34,078 nucleotides of DNA from JANXVY01 sp038329675 (GCA_038329675.1 JBBQNE010000019.1:1-34078); one strand, 5' to 3'. Shown: positions 7,684 through 16,419, numbered from the stretch's first letter. The notes: generated by a model not told the origin, from the letters alone. Made by a program: numbers and translations.

Positions 7684-10365
7684 TCAGGCATGCATTGGCG
7701 AGGCGCGGTCAGGGTCAATGCCGTACTTCTTGATCGCATCGGAAACCGTGCGCGACGGCAGTTTGTTTTCCTCAGCCAAGGCCTTTAAGGCAGCAATCGC
7801 AACGAAGTGTCGGTCAACTTCAAAGAACGAGCGCAGCTTGCGCCGATAATCGGAGCGACCAAAGCCGTCAGTCCCCAGCACGCGATAACGTTGCGGGACG
7901 TGGGCGCGGATCTGGTCGGCAAATAGGCGCATGTAGTCGGTCGATGCAATAACGGGATCGTCGCCTTGCTGGGCAAGACACTGGGTGATGTAGGCAACCC
8001 GCGGCGGCTCTTCGGGATGAAGCAAGTTCCAACGCTCAGCTTCCAGCGCGTCGCGACGCAATTCGGTGAAGCTCGTCACGCTCCAGATGTCGGCTGCGAC
8101 GCCGAAGTCTTGTTCGAGCAGTTCAGCCCCGGCGATGACTTCACGCAGAATGGCGCCTGAGCCCATCAACTGCACGCGGCGACCGCTTTTGCCGGGTTTA
8201 CCAGCTTCGCCGGTCGACTTGAGGAGATACATTCCCTTGATGATGCCAGCCTCCGCACCAGCGGGCATGGCGGGATGGGGGTAATTCTCGTTGAGGACCG
8301 TCAAGTAATAAAACACATCCTCCTGGTCAACAAACATGCGCCGCATGCCGTCGTGCATGATGACGGCGAGTTCATAGGCGTAGGTCGGATCATAAGAGAT
8401 GCAGTTGGGGATCGTTGCTGAGATCAGATGGCTGTGGCCATCCTCGTGCTGGAGGCCTTCGCCATTGAGCGTGGTGCGGCCTGATGTGCCGCCGAGCAGG
8501 AAGCCTCGGGCGCGTAGATCGCCAGCGGCCCAGGCGAGATCGCCGATCCGCTGGAAGCCAAACATTGAGTAATAAATGTAAAACGGCATCATCGGTTCGT
8601 TCGTCACCGAGTACGACGTGGCCGCCGAGATCCACGACGCCATGGCGCCAGCTTCGTTGATGCCTTCTTCGAGGATTTGTCCCGTGATGCTCTCCTTGTA
8701 GTACATCAACGTGTCGCTATCCTCGGGCTGATAGAGCTGCCCGACTTGGCTGTAGATGCCGAACTGGCGGAACATGCCCTCCATGCCGAATGTGCGGCTT
8801 TCATCGGGCACGATCGGGACGACGCGTTTTCCGATGGTTTTATCGCGCATCAGCTTGTTCAGCATTTGCACGAACGCCATCGTGGTTGAAATCTCGCGGT
8901 CGTCGGAGCCTTTGAGCTGAGCATCAAACACCGATAGCGGCGGAAGTTCGATGGCGACGGATGTCTTTGCCCGACGTTGGGGAAGATACCCTCCAAGAGA
9001 CGTGCGGCGGGCTTGGAGATAATTCCACTCGGGGCTGCCGTGCGGCAGCGTCACGAAGGGCAGCGTTTCTAGGTCGGCATCGCTAACCGGCACGGCGAAC
9101 CGGTCGCGGAACTGGCGCAGTGCCGCCGTATCCATCTTCTTGGCCTGGTGGGCGATCATCATGCCCTCGCCCGCTTCGCCCATGCCGTAACCTTTGACGG
9201 TCTTGGCGAGGATGACGGTTGGGCGTCCAGTGCTTTCGACGGCGGCCTTATAGGCGGCATGGATTTTACGCGGATCGTGCCCACCGCGGGTCAGTTTCCA
9301 GATTTGCGCGTCCGACCAGTCGGCGACCATGGCCGCGGTTTCGGGGTAACGGCCGAAAAACTTTTCGCGAATGTACGTGCCGTCCTTCGATTTGAAGTTC
9401 TGGTATTCGCCATCGACGCATTCCTCCATCAACAGTCGGAGCTTGCCGTGGGTATCTTTGGCCAGAAGCTCATCCCAGCCCGATCCCCACACGAGCTTGA
9501 TGACGTTCCAGCCCGAGCCGCGAAAATCGCCTTCGAGTTCCTGGATGATCTTGCCGTTGCCGCGCACCGGCCCATCGAGGCGCTGGAGGTTGCAGTTGAT
9601 GACGAAGATCAAGTTGTCGAGTTTCTCGCGGCCAGCGAGCGTGATGGCGCCGAGGCTTTCGGGCTCGTCCATTTCGCCATCGCCCATGAACGCCCAGACG
9701 TGGCGGCCTGAGGTTTTTGCGATGCCGCGGTTCTCGACATATTTGAGGAAGCGGGCCTGATAGATCGCCATGAGGGGCCCAAGGCCCATCGAAACGGTCG
9801 GGAATTGCCAATAGTCAGGCATTAGCCATGGGTGAGGGTAGGACGACAGCCCGCCGCCGCCGACTTCCTGGCGGAAACGGAGCAACTGCGCCTCGCTGAA
9901 ACGGCCTTCAAGGAACGATCGCGCATAGATGCCGGGTGACGAGTGGCCCTGAACGTAGACGAGGTCGCCGCCACTCGCCGCATCGGGGCCCTGCCAGAAG
10001 TGGTTGAAACCGACCTCATAAAGGGTCGAGGCGGATTGGTAGCTAGCAATATGCCCGCCAAGTTCGGTGCTTTCGCGGTTGGCGCGTAGGACAATCGCCA
10101 TCGCGTTCCAGCGGATGGCAGCGCGAATTTTGTGTTCGAGTTCGCGGTCGCCGGGATAGGGCGGCTCTTCATCGGGCGGAATGGTGTTGATGTAGGCGGT
10201 ATTGGCGGCAAACGGGATCTTGGCGCCACTGTGCCGAGCAACATCAACGGCCCTGGTCAACAGCTCGTCGGCCCGGTTTGGGCCATCAACAGCGATGACA
10301 GAGGCGATAGCTTCGGCCCACTCGCGGGCTTCGCTCGACAGACCGGTTTCATCCGTCATCGTCAT
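7684..10365 (-). CDS. aceE: Pyruvate dehydrogenase E1, homodimeric type
   Basis: E1 decarboxylates pyruvate with thiamine diphosphate and reductively acetylates E2. The 893-residue length is typical of single-chain AceE rather than the separate alpha and beta subunits used by many alphaproteobacteria. The ThDP motif starts at Gly228 (GDGEMDEPES) and ends in NLIFVINCNLQRLDGPV. The activating glutamate region is EGINEAGAMASW. The ATG at 10365 is preceded by GGGAAATT, a modest ribosome site; another in-frame ATG lies two codons downstream. It is first in the operon aceE-aceF-lpdA-maeB, and its promoter must lie in the shared spacer 10366-10754. I could not recognise a PdhR operator or a strong sigma-70 promoter there. 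Confidence 0.95.
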   Translation of the reverse strand: MTMTDETGLSSEAREWAEAIASVIAVDGPNRADELLTRAVDVARHSGAKIPFAANTAYINTIPPDEEPPYPGDRELEHKIRAAIRWNAMAIVLRANRESTELGGHIASYQSASTLYEVGFNHFWQGPDAASGGDLVYVQGHSSPGIYARSFLEGRFSEAQLLRFRQEVGGGGLSSYPHPWLMPDYWQFPTVSMGLGPLMAIYQARFLKYVENRGIAKTSGRHVWAFMGDGEMDEPESLGAITLAGREKLDNLIFVINCNLQRLDGPVRGNGKIIQELEGDFRGSGWNVIKLVWGSGWDELLAKDTHGKLRLLMEECVDGEYQNFKSKDGTYIREKFFGRYPETAAMVADWSDAQIWKLTRGGHDPRKIHAAYKAAVESTGRPTVILAKTVKGYGMGEAGEGMMIAHQAKKMDTAALRQFRDRFAVPVSDADLETLPFVTLPHGSPEWNYLQARRTSLGGYLPQRRAKTSVAIELPPLSVFDAQLKGSDDREISTTMAFVQMLNKLMRDKTIGKRVVPIVPDESRTFGMEGMFRQFGIYSQVGQLYQPEDSDTLMYYKESITGQILEEGINEAGAMASWISAATSYSVTNEPMMPFYIYYSMFGFQRIGDLAWAAGDLRARGFLLGGTSGRTTLNGEGLQHEDGHSHLISATIPNCISYDPTYAYELAVIMHDGMRRMFVDQEDVFYYLTVLNENYPHPAMPAGAEAGIIKGMYLLKSTGEAGKPGKSGRRVQLMGSGAILREVIAGAELLEQDFGVAADIWSVTSFTELRRDALEAERWNLLHPEEPPRVAYITQCLAQQGDDPVIASTDYMRLFADQIRAHVPQRYRVLGTDGFGRSDYRRKLRSFFEVDRHFVAIAALKALAEENKLPSRTVSDAIKKYGIDPDRASPMHA

Positions 10366-10754
10366 AATTTCCCGTGTGAACTCGTGTCAGATCGCGTATG
10401 CCGCTCGTGGCACCGCCTGTGTACAACCGCAAGTATGGCCGCTGAGTCTTTGGAACAAGAACTGGAGTGCAGGAAGTCATTATTGTTCACAACCGCCATT
10501 TCGACATAACTGGGCGGCGTTATTTACGATGACGGCAGGCCCGGACGACTGATGGGGGCAAAGACAACGTTGCGTACGGCTGATCGAGGCCGATGAAAAG
10601 GTCGAGACCAATAAGGACGAAACGTACGACTGGATCGAAAAGTAAGACGCCATCGAAGCGTAAGCCGACGTCGAAACATAAGCCGACGTCGAAACAGACG
10701 CCGACGTCGAAACGCAAAACTGGCAGCTCAGGCAACACCGTAGGAGTTGGTTTC
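10366..10754. other. 389-bp divergent spacer between aceE and the DUF937 gene
   Basis: The spacer must carry the aceE promoter (minus strand) and the DUF937 promoter (plus strand). Its last third holds an 18-bp tandem repeat tract (10647-10718). A short palindrome-like TTGTTCACAA lies near 10490. I see no convincing -35/-10 pair, RNA gene or terminator. Confidence 0.5.
10647..10718 (+). repeat. Four imperfect 18-bp tandem repeats (K-P-T-S-K-x if translated)
   Basis: The consensus unit is ACGCCGACGTCGAAACAT-like, repeated four times. In the frame of the downstream gene each unit would encode T/K-P-T/S-S-K-x, giving a very basic stretch. The frame is open from an ATG at 10593, but that ATG has its ribosome-like GAGG only 3 nt away. 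The ATG at 10755 has an ideal site, so translation of this tract is unproven. Confidence 0.75.
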
Positions 10755-11837
10755 ATGAACCTCGTAACGACAATCGCAAGTTTCGTCACGCCGATGATTG
10801 CAAACCGAATTGCAGCCGCACTTGGCGTCAACAGCGGGCTCGTCACGACGGCAATCGGAGCGATTATTCCAACGCTCCTGGCCGGCATGGCAAGCAAGGC
10901 GGCGACGCCGTCGGGGGCAGGCGCACTGTTTGATATGCTTGGCAAGCAGGATACGAACTTGCTCGGCTCGTTCGCCGACCAGATTGGTGGCGCAAACCAA
11001 AAGTCGATCATCGATGGCGGCACGCAGGCGTTGACGGGTCTACTCGGCGGCTCATCGCTGGGCGCGCTGACGGCGGCAGTTGGCAAATTTGCGGGCTCGA
11101 CACCGGCCCAATCGGCCGGGCTTTTGGGCATGCTCGCCCCAGTTGTGCTCGGACAGCTTGGCAACCAAGTTAAGTCGTCGGGGCTCGATGTGGCGGGGCT
11201 CACGAGCCTGCTCGCCGGGCAAAAGCAAAATATCGCGGCCGCCGTGCCTGCGACGTTTGCCGACATGCTGGGCGGGTCAGGGCTGCTCGACGGCGTGCGT
11301 GATGCGATGCCAAAGGCTGCCATGGCCGCCGCGCCAACACCCAAATCCGCCCCGGTACCGATGCAGCGAGCAGCGCCCGAGCCAGCTGGCTTCAATTGGG
11401 TGCCGTGGGCAGCTGGTGCAGCCGCGCTCGCAGGCCTGTTTTATGTGTTCGGCGGTGGGCCGCCGAAACCCGTGGTGCCGCCCGTGACGCAATCAACAGC
11501 GCCGTCCGTTGCCACAACGGCAGCCGTCGATGCGACCGAAAAAGCCCGCAAGCTGTTTGCCGACCTCACCGGCACGCTCGGTACGGTGCGCGATCAGGCG
11601 ACCGCTCAGGCAGCGTTGCCTAAGCTCGCCGAGGCGTCGACCGCGATCGATGGGCTAACGAAGCTCGCCGGCGGGCTCCAAGGCGATGCGAAGTCGTCGC
11701 TCGGCAAGCTGGTCGCAAGCCAACTGCCGCTGATGGCGCCAATGATCGGCAACGTGCTGAAGATCCCAGGCGCCGAAGCGATATTGAAGCCCGTGCTTGA
11801 CCAGATCATGGCCAAGCTGACGACGCTGGCGAAGTGA
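10755..11837 (+). CDS. DUF937 (YidB-like) protein with one membrane segment
   Basis: The 360-residue protein begins with a DUF937 region (residues ~1-180). It is rich in Gly/Ala/Leu with repeating helical units (LLAGMASKAATPSGAGALFDML, LLGMLAPVVLGQLGNQV). A membrane helix follows at ~215-235 (WVPWAAGAAALAGLFYVF), then a Pro-rich hinge and a C-terminal helical domain (~255-360). The start at 10755 is chosen because TAGGAG (10741-10746) sits 8 nt upstream and the DUF937 domain begins directly. The 54-codon upstream extension from 10593 would add a basic KPTSK-repeat tail. Function is unknown; the family includes E. coli YidB. A seven-base stem-loop follows 63 bp after the stop. Confidence 0.75.
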   Translation: MNLVTTIASFVTPMIANRIAAALGVNSGLVTTAIGAIIPTLLAGMASKAATPSGAGALFDMLGKQDTNLLGSFADQIGGANQKSIIDGGTQALTGLLGGSSLGALTAAVGKFAGSTPAQSAGLLGMLAPVVLGQLGNQVKSSGLDVAGLTSLLAGQKQNIAAAVPATFADMLGGSGLLDGVRDAMPKAAMAAAPTPKSAPVPMQRAAPEPAGFNWVPWAAGAAALAGLFYVFGGGPPKPVVPPVTQSTAPSVATTAAVDATEKARKLFADLTGTLGTVRDQATAQAALPKLAEASTAIDGLTKLAGGLQGDAKSSLGKLVASQLPLMAPMIGNVLKIPGAEAILKPVLDQIMAKLTTLAK

Positions 11838-11900
11838 GCTAGACGGCTCAACATCGCTCAACGACGAACATCGCCTCGGTTCACACATCGTGTTCCGGGG

Positions 11901-11918
11901 CGGTTTTGTTTAAAACCG
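11901..11918 (+). terminator. Candidate stem-loop between the DUF937 gene and fmt
   Basis: A perfect 7-bp stem CGGTTTT/AAAACCG encloses the 4-nt loop GTTT. It lies 63 bp after the DUF937 stop and 12 bp before the fmt ribosome site. There is no T-tract beyond the AAAACCG arm, so termination would be weak; a 5' UTR structure for fmt is the alternative. Confidence 0.35.
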
Positions 11919-11939
11919 AAGGCCTGAAGCGGAGGTGCT

Positions 11940-12881
11940 ATGCGGCTGGTGTTTATGGGCACGCCTGAGTTTTCCGTTCCCACATTGTCAGCGCTGATTG
12001 ATGCTGGCCACGACATCGTCGCGGTGTACTCACAGCCCCCGCGCCAAGCCGGGCGGGGCCTCAGCGAAAAAAAAGGCGCTGTGCATACGTTTGCCGAGAG
12101 CCGTAAACTCTCCGTCCTGACGCCGCTGTCGCTGAAGCGCGAAGATGCGCAGGACGCATTTAAAGACCACATGGCCGATGCGGCCGTTGTCGTCGCGTAC
12201 GGCTTGCTGTTGCCGCGCGCGATTTTGGATGCGCCGCAGCTTGGCTGCTACAACCTGCACGCTTCCAAATTGCCACGATGGCGCGGTGCGGCACCCATTC
12301 AACGCGCGATCATGGCTGGTGATAGCGAGACCGCGTCAATGGTGATGCGGATGGACGAAGGGCTCGATACGGGTGATGTGTGCGCCAACCGGCTGATGGC
12401 GATCGGCCCCGATATGACGGCAGGTGACCTGCATGATGCGCTCTCGATTGATGGCGCGAGCCTAATGGCGGATGCGATGGCCGAGCTTGCCGCGGGGCGG
12501 CTGTTGGCGACGCCGCAGCCGCCAACGGGCATGACGTATGCAGCCAAGATCGACAAGCGCGAGACCCGAATTAATTTCGATCAGTCCTCGAACACTGTGC
12601 ACAATCACATTCGCGGGATGTCGCCGTCACCTGGGGCGTGGTTCGAGGCGGGGCCAGAGGGCAAACGGGAGCGCATCAAAGTGCTGCGTTGCGAACGGGT
12701 ACCTGCTGATGACGGACATGATGGGCTGCCTGGAACCGTGCTTGATCGCGCGGGCACGATCAAATGTGCCGCGGGCGCGATCCGGTTGATCGAGGTTCAG
12801 CGTGCTGGAAAACGGCCACAGGAGGTCGGCGAATTCCTGCGCGGATTTGCGTTGTCAGAGGGATCGCGGATCGGGGCGTGA
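11940..12881 (+). CDS. fmt: Methionyl-tRNA formyltransferase
   Basis: This enzyme formylates initiator Met-tRNA using 10-formyl-tetrahydrofolate. Length (313) matches the family. The N-terminal Rossmann-type domain starts RLVFMGTPEFSVP and contains the catalytic/folate motif NLHASKLPRWRGAAP (Asn105, His107). The C-terminal OB-like tRNA-binding domain spans ~210-310 (GMTYAAKIDKRE onwards). The ATG at 11940 is preceded by GGAGG (11931-11935). In many alphaproteobacteria fmt sits between def and truA; here no def is adjacent, and truA lies 2 kb downstream beyond two unrelated genes. Confidence 0.95.
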   Translation: MRLVFMGTPEFSVPTLSALIDAGHDIVAVYSQPPRQAGRGLSEKKGAVHTFAESRKLSVLTPLSLKREDAQDAFKDHMADAAVVVAYGLLLPRAILDAPQLGCYNLHASKLPRWRGAAPIQRAIMAGDSETASMVMRMDEGLDTGDVCANRLMAIGPDMTAGDLHDALSIDGASLMADAMAELAAGRLLATPQPPTGMTYAAKIDKRETRINFDQSSNTVHNHIRGMSPSPGAWFEAGPEGKRERIKVLRCERVPADDGHDGLPGTVLDRAGTIKCAAGAIRLIEVQRAGKRPQEVGEFLRGFALSEGSRIGA

Positions 12882-12911
12882 GTGGGGGTTGAGCTGCGCG
12901 ACTGTTCAGTT

Positions 12912-12941
12912 TTGAAACGAATGTCCCGAATTAAGTATCGT
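12912..12941 (+). promoter_or_regulatory. Possible sigma-70-like promoter for the Gly/Met-rich gene
   Basis: TTGAAA (12912-12917) and TATCGT (12936-12941) are separated by 18 bp, about 90 bp before the start at 13031. The -35 match is good and the -10 match is 4 of 6. Sequence resemblance is the only support. Confidence 0.2.
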
Positions 12942-13030
12942 TGATAATTGATGAATACCTGAACCAGACGTTGCGCTAGCGTGATCGGAGTTTGGCTCTA
13001 AGCCCTCCCACCCCGCTGCGAGTTGCGTCC

Positions 13031-13876
13031 ATGTCTAGTGTGCTCCCCAAGGTTAATTCAGCGCTGTCGCTTGTCGCATCAAGCTTTGCCTTGTGCGCGA
13101 TGGCAGCACTGCCAGCTGCCGCCGATGGTGCCAAGAAAGTTGCCGACAGAAGCACGAAAGATACCCACGCAGCGCGCCATGCAATGTCGGTGGCGCCCAA
13201 ACGCGGACCCGACGTGAGCGCACAAAACCAAGGTAGCGTCGTCGTCACGCATGAGCGCGGCGTCAGGGTCTGGCGTCCGACCCTGCCAGCGCCGACGGAG
13301 GTTGTTTATGCGCCATCGTACACCCGATCGGCTGCAGGGTTCGATCAGGGCAACGGTAATAATTTCAACGGCGGCTTCAATAACCGCTTTGGCAGCTTCG
13401 GCGGTGGCGTCCCCTCACTAGGATTTGGCAGTGGAACGGGGCTCGGCGGTCTCGGCGGCCAATTTATCGGCGGCCAGTTTGGCGGCGGGCAATTCAGTGG
13501 TGCAGCGGTCGGGGCGCCGTTGCGAGGTTTGAAGCAGAATGTCAACGTCAAGATGGTTCCCGGTATGATGGTTCGCCCGATGCAGCCGCGAGACCCGATG
13601 GGCAAGCCATATCCGGGCCGGCAATTCGCTGGTCCGGGCGGGCAAGGGCCCCACAGCATTATCATCCGAGGTGATTTCGGCCCGAAGATGGGCGGCCCTC
13701 GCATGGGTGGCCCGCGGATGGGCTTTGGTCCACGTGGCATGGGGCAGAACATGGGCGGTCCCAAAATGATGCGCAGCGGCGGGATGGGCCAGCACTTTGG
13801 TGGGCCGCGGATGGGCGGCCCACGCATGGGAATGCGGGCGGGGGGTCGAATGGGCGGCAAAGGCGGGCGGCACTAA
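13031..13876 (+). CDS. Secreted Gly/Met-rich low-complexity protein
   Basis: I do not recognise a family. The ATG at 13031 starts a clear Sec signal peptide (hydrophobic core ~11-27, likely cut after PAAA at residue 31). An upstream TTG start at 12992 would put 13 extra residues before the signal; neither start has a good ribosome site. The mature protein has a basic N-terminal third, then a Gly/Asn/Phe stretch (GNGNNFNGGFNNRFGSFGG) and GGQF repeats. The last ~65 residues are MGGP(R/K)MGG-type repeats ending in GGRH. The composition suggests an extracytoplasmic, largely disordered protein; Met, His and Arg side chains could bind metal or be oxidised, but that is speculation. It lies between fmt and truA. 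Confidence 0.65.
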   Translation: MSSVLPKVNSALSLVASSFALCAMAALPAAADGAKKVADRSTKDTHAARHAMSVAPKRGPDVSAQNQGSVVVTHERGVRVWRPTLPAPTEVVYAPSYTRSAAGFDQGNGNNFNGGFNNRFGSFGGGVPSLGFGSGTGLGGLGGQFIGGQFGGGQFSGAAVGAPLRGLKQNVNVKMVPGMMVRPMQPRDPMGKPYPGRQFAGPGGQGPHSIIIRGDFGPKMGGPRMGGPRMGFGPRGMGQNMGGPKMMRSGGMGQHFGGPRMGGPRMGMRAGGRMGGKGGRH

Positions 13877-13901
13877 ACCAGATAACGGCGAGTGCCGAAC
13901 C

Positions 13902-13951
13902 AGCAGCCGTAAAGGCTGCTTAGAAAGGGGCTGCATCGGGATCGGTGCAGC
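13902..13951. terminator. Two adjacent stem-loops between convergent genes
   Basis: The first is a perfect 7-bp stem AGCAGCC (13902-13908) with GGCTGCT (13914-13920) and a 5-nt loop. The second is a 6-bp stem GCTGCA (13930-13935) with TGCAGC (13946-13951). They fill the 105-bp gap between the stops at 13876 and 13982. On the minus strand the second is followed by CCCCTTTCT, a poor T-tract. A bidirectional terminator is plausible. Confidence 0.45.
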
Positions 13952-13981
13952 TGTCATTTGGACCACGGTCTAGCGGGATAA

Positions 13982-14746
13982 TCAGCGCTCGATCTGTAGC
14001 CCTTTGATGGTCCCGTCATAGTTTGCCCGGATGGCAACGACCTGCCCGGTGATATCGATCCAGTCACCAAAGGTCAGGAAGCCGTCGTCACCTGCGATGT
14101 CTGGGACTTGGGTTGCGGGGCATAGAAATCTGAGATCGACCGTCACGGTGTCCTGTCCCGCTGAGGCGAATTGTTGGGGCGCGTCTGGTGTTGCAAAGGT
14201 AACGCTGGAAATCTTTAATGCACCGGTGGTGTCGGCGTCGCTGGCCGATTGCGTTGCAGGCAGGTGTGGAAGTAACGCCGCCCAGTGCGCGGGTGAGAGC
14301 CCGGTATGCAGATCGTTGATCAGAAAAAGCAGCGATTTGTTTTTGTCCAAAAGCGCTTGGGTGACATCGTCTGCAATGCGTAACTCGATTTTGGGTAAAC
14401 CGTGTAGAAACTGCTGGGACGCCTGAAGCCACGGTCCAGCAATCTGCGAAGAGCCCGACATCATAATGATCAACAGCGAACGACCCTGGTAATCCGCGTT
14501 CGTTGTGATTGTCCAAACAGACTGCCACCCGTTGCGATCCCGATACTGCTGCACGTCCCGTTCGCCATCGTCCAAAGCCAACCCGCCATCATCGGTTTTT
14601 AGGATCGTGATTTGAGCGGCATGATCCCTGCTGGTCTTTTCTTGGGCCTCCTCAAAAATCAAATCGGTGCCCGATGATCGAAACCGCAGTTCGTCAATCG
14701 TAAGCCTGCTGGGGTCAAAAAGAGGGCCGCTCGCTTGGTGGTTCAT
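13982..14746 (-). CDS. Unrecognised cytosolic protein, 254 residues
   Basis: No family is recognised. The ORF is well supported: the ATG at 14746 is preceded by AAGGAG with 8-nt spacing, and codon use looks like real coding with a somewhat lower GC than neighbours. There is no signal peptide or membrane helix. The sequence is acidic and polar. An N-terminal part contains ITILKTDDGGLALDDGE and NGWQSVWTITTNADYQG. A central part has PKIELRIADDVTQALLDKNKS. The C-terminal part looks beta-rich (GDWIDITGQVVAIRANYDG). It is on the opposite strand from fmt and truA and interrupts that usual pair. The stop faces the Gly/Met-rich gene across a double hairpin. Confidence 0.7.
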   Translation of the reverse strand: MNHQASGPLFDPSRLTIDELRFRSSGTDLIFEEAQEKTSRDHAAQITILKTDDGGLALDDGERDVQQYRDRNGWQSVWTITTNADYQGRSLLIIMMSGSSQIAGPWLQASQQFLHGLPKIELRIADDVTQALLDKNKSLLFLINDLHTGLSPAHWAALLPHLPATQSASDADTTGALKISSVTFATPDAPQQFASAGQDTVTVDLRFLCPATQVPDIAGDDGFLTFGDWIDITGQVVAIRANYDGTIKGLQIER

Positions 14747-14911
14747 CGGCTAACTCCTTGGCGTGGGCATTGGCGTTAGCGATTGCCATAAGCGTACGTT
14801 GTGTTCCGTTAGCGCTCGAGGTCGACCGTCCCATATGAATTCGAGCGACGAACTGCCATATGAAACAACATTCGAGCCGCAGGATAGTCGAGCAGCGTAG
14901 ATCGTCAGGAC

Positions 14912-15710
14912 ATGCCGCGTTACGCCATTACGATTGAATATGACGGGACGCCGTTCGCGGGCTGGCAAATGCAGCCCTCCCGGCCGTCGGTCCAAGGGGC
15001 GATCACAGCGGCGCTCGAGCGGATGTGCGGCGCGCGTCCGCTCGTGACCGGGGCCGGTCGGACGGACGCTGGCGTCCATGCCACCGGCCAAGTTGCGCAC
15101 TTCGACCTCGACAAGCCGTGGGACCCGCGCAAAATTCGCGACGCGTTGAACTACCACTTGCGGCCAGATCCGGTGGCCGTGCTCGAGGCGCGTGACGTTG
15201 AAGCTGACTTCGACGCGCGGCGCAGTGCAGTTGGACGGGCGTATCTCTACCGGATCTTGGTGCGACGGGCGCCACCGGTGCTTGATCTCGATCGTGTGTG
15301 GTGGGTGCCAGTGCCGCTCGATGCTAACGCCATGCACGCGGCGGCCCAGACGCTGGTTGGACGCCACGATTTCACGACGTTTCGCGCGGCGCACTGTCAA
15401 GCGAAATCGCCGGTCAAGACGCTCGACCGGCTCGACGTATCGCAAGTCGGCGGCGAGATCCACATCGTGGCCGCAGCGCGATCGTTCCTCCATAATCAAG
15501 TGCGCTCGTTCGTGGGGACATTGAAGATTGCGGGTGAAGGACGGCTCACGCCAGCGCAAGTTGGCGCCGCACTTGAGGCGCGAAATCGGTCGGCGTGCGG
15601 CCCCGTGGCGCCGCCGGGCGGGCTCTACCTGACGCGCGTGACGTATCCAACATCGGCGACCCCAGCAGCGCCGGGCGACAGCGCAGACGACGGCAACTCG
15701 GCCGAGGCGA

Positions 15711-15721
<11 letters not shown>
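14912..15721 (+). CDS. truA: tRNA pseudouridine(38-40) synthase
   Basis: TruA converts uridines 38-40 of tRNA anticodon arms to pseudouridine. The 269-residue length fits. The N-terminus RYAITIEYDGTPFAGWQ is characteristic, and the catalytic aspartate is Asp52 in AGRTDAGVHATGQVAHF. Further motifs are HDFTTFRAAHCQAKSPVKT and FLHNQVRSFVGTL. The ATG at 14912 has a weak site (CAGG). The gene's 3' end overlaps the convergent msrB by 11 bp. A long open frame on the opposite strand (14750-15745) is a GC-driven shadow. Confidence 0.95.
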
Positions 15722-16160
<439 letters not shown>

Positions 16161-16267
16161 GGTCGTCAATCCGTCGGTTGGGAGTTCAAGGTCGTTCCAG
16201 TCGTCGCCGCACGGGCCTGTCGCGACACGGACATTTACGACCCGGGACCCTTTTGCCACACAGGCGC

Positions 16268-16352
16268 CGTTGTTGCACAGCTCCCGTTGTTTCACAGGTT
16301 TCGTTGTTACAGAGGTCGCGTTGTTACAGTAGTCGCGTTGGTACTGCAGTTC
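16268..16352. repeat. Five head-to-tail 17-bp repeats between msrB and msrP
   Basis: Units at 16268, 16285, 16302, 16319 and 16336 are each exactly 17 bp. All begin CGTTG, with consensus CGTTGTTACAGnnGTCG; units 3 and 4 differ at only two bases. A decayed sixth unit may precede them (about 16250-16267). The array lies between divergent promoters, 108 bp from the msrB ATG and 67 bp from the msrP ATG. This is where iterated operator sites would be expected. Confidence 0.85.
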
Positions 16353-16419
16353 CCGTCGCTCCGTAACGAACAGCAGGGTAGATCGTATCTGAGACAGGAC
16401 AAAACTTGGAGCCCCAACG

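Noticed and set aside
10366..10592. PdhR operator or sigma-70 promoter for aceE
   Set aside because: No ATTGGTnnnACCAAT-like palindrome and no -35/-10 pair good enough to report was found.
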